A DNA stretch of 64,000 nt from Corynebacterium capitovis DSM 44611 (lineage in GTDB: Bacteria; Actinomycetota; Actinomycetes; Mycobacteriales; Mycobacteriaceae), in NCBI RefSeq assembly GCF_030440535.1, contig NZ_CP047117.1:1-64000 (forward strand). Direction: 5' to 3'. Shown here piece after piece: positions 63,340-64,000 of this stretch. The stretch's first letter is position 1, and each line of letters begins with the position of its first letter. The notes below the pieces were generated by a model. The model did no database searches. It saw nothing but the letters and a program-made list of their open reading frames with translations, and was not told the DNA's origin. The translations under genes were made by a program, and so were the position numbers.

Positions 63340-64000
63340 TCGAAAGCCAGACCATATTCCTGCTCGAGGCTGGCAAGTGCCGCCGAGAGGGTAGCGGGGT
63401 CGGTCGTTTCGTATTTGTCGCAGGCCGCATGGCAGGCGGCGTAAAAGCGCGCCGCGTTGTCGCGGTTCGCGCGGACCTGAGCGAGACTGGACTGCCAGTG
63501 CGGACCGACTGGGGTGACCTGGCCATGTAGGGGCCCGTCTGGGCGGGACAGTAAGTATGTGCCGTCCGGGAATAGCCAGACGATGTCGCCTGTGACGGGG
63601 TCCGGGATGTAGAAAGCGCGGCGGTCCGTCTTGACGTTGTGATGGCGCTGGCATAGCGAATACAAGTTTGCCGGGGTGGTTTCGCCGCCCTCCTCGAACG
63701 GAATGCGATGATCCAGCTGGCAGTCCTCCGCGAGGCGCCCGCAGCCGGGAAAGACGCATGTGCCGTCGCGTGCGCAGGCGACGTCGCGCATTTCGCGCGT
63801 CGGCGTGTAGGAGGGGGTGTGCTGGTCTGGGTCGAGGGGGCGTTGCGTGGTTTCCCCTGCGTCGACCGTGTCGGTGGCGGGCGCGTTCGTCCAGCCCGAG
63901 CCGGGGATAAAAACGGGGTCGCCTGGGCGGCGGCCGTACGGGGCGTAGACCGTGATGACTGTCCGGCCCGGGCGCTGGGCGGTTCCGGAGAGGAGGCGCA
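63255..64000 (-). CDS. HNH endonuclease domain protein, 5' end outside the window
   Basis: Only the 3' part is seen: 248 codons are open to the right edge. It contains the HNH domain TCVFPGCGRLAEDCQLDHRIPFEEGGETTPANLYSLCQRHHNVKTD, split as CVFPGCG, CQLDHRIPF and LCQRHH, with zinc-binding Cys and His and the catalytic His. This is the C-terminal arrangement of actinobacterial DUF222-HNH proteins (the 13E12-repeat family), which often occur in many copies per genome. The Pro-rich tail after the HNH domain is not conserved. The 3' end overlaps the TetR gene by 85 bp. Confidence 0.8.
   Translation of the reverse strand, partial: RLLSGTAQRPGRTVITVYAPYGRRPGDPVFIPGSGWTNAPATDTVDAGETTQRPLDPDQHTPSYTPTREMRDVACARDGTCVFPGCGRLAEDCQLDHRIPFEEGGETTPANLYSLCQRHHNVKTDRRAFYIPDPVTGDIVWLFPDGTYLLSRPDGPLHGQVTPVGPHWQSSLAQVRANRDNAARFYAACHAACDKYETTDPATLSAALASLEQEYGLAFDYTSREPQTPPTSPENPLRSRAKPSSRF

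Overview
The window is the replication-origin region of a high-GC actinomycete, almost certainly a Corynebacterium. The reasons are the origin-proximal order dnaA-dnaN-recF-dciA-gyrB...gyrA-DUF3566-tRNA-Ile-tRNA-Ala, the cell-division and peptidoglycan cluster crgA-pknB-pknA-pbpA-rodA-pstP-fhaB-fhaA, a bioB-bsaP pair, and a tiny helical protein resembling PorA/PorH of mycolate-bearing corynebacteria. Coordinate 1 is the first base of dnaA. I see no CRISPR array, insertion sequence or prophage. || Layout. 1-7.3 kb: replication initiation and gyrase B, with oriC between dnaA and dnaN. 7.3-11.4 kb: a hydrolase, a ROK regulator, a small frameshifted membrane-protein gene, a 3-hydroxyacyl-CoA dehydrogenase and a degenerate Doc-like/RHH pair. 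11.5-14.7 kb: gyrA, a DUF3566 membrane protein and two tRNAs. 15-18.2 kb: copper module (palindromic CsoR-type operator, copA, csoR) and a DoxX-like protein. 18.3-22.4 kb: YhgE-type membrane protein, its degenerate ABC-ATPase partner, a divergent TetR and a membrane-anchored hypothetical. 22.6-25.8 kb: metF-like and metE. 25.9-30 kb: two secreted proteins and ppiA, with a second cluster of DnaA boxes. 29.8-38.8 kb: the PASTA-kinase/cell-wall cluster, read as one leftward operon with overlapping or abutting genes, then tRNA-Leu. 39.6-46 kb: a small secreted protein with an amphipathic tail, a Zn-dehydrogenase, a one-lobe binding lipoprotein with a CDF transporter, an S66 peptidase with an MFS exporter, a shortened DedA and a PorA/PorH-like gene. 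46.3-53.8 kb: three-domain glutaminase, GH13 enzyme, M20 peptidase, bioB-bsaP, amn and a sirtuin. 53.7-64 kb: dicarboxylate symporter with a second ROK regulator, DUF885 protein, TSUP exporter, TetR, amino-acid permease, MMPL transporter with its TetR, and the 3' part of an HNH endonuclease gene. || How it works together. The first 15 kb is chromosome initiation and supercoiling control. The 30-39 kb cluster couples peptidoglycan sensing (PASTA kinase), phosphosignalling (two kinases, one phosphatase, two FHA readers) and septal/elongation synthesis (PBP, SEDS, CrgA). The rest is metabolism and transport in small modules, each with its own local regulator. || Most unusual signals: four copies of TAGAC-N6-GTCTA confined to the flanks of the two ROK regulator genes; a dense non-origin DnaA-box cluster at about 28 kb; a secreted beta-rich protein with pore-former-like sequence under a two-copy operator; two small amphipathic-peptide genes; a Doc-like protein lacking the catalytic histidine; an ABC ATPase lacking the P-loop lysine; and a glutaminase-STAS-SRPBCC-like fusion. 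All functions are inferred from reading motifs; no database search was run.
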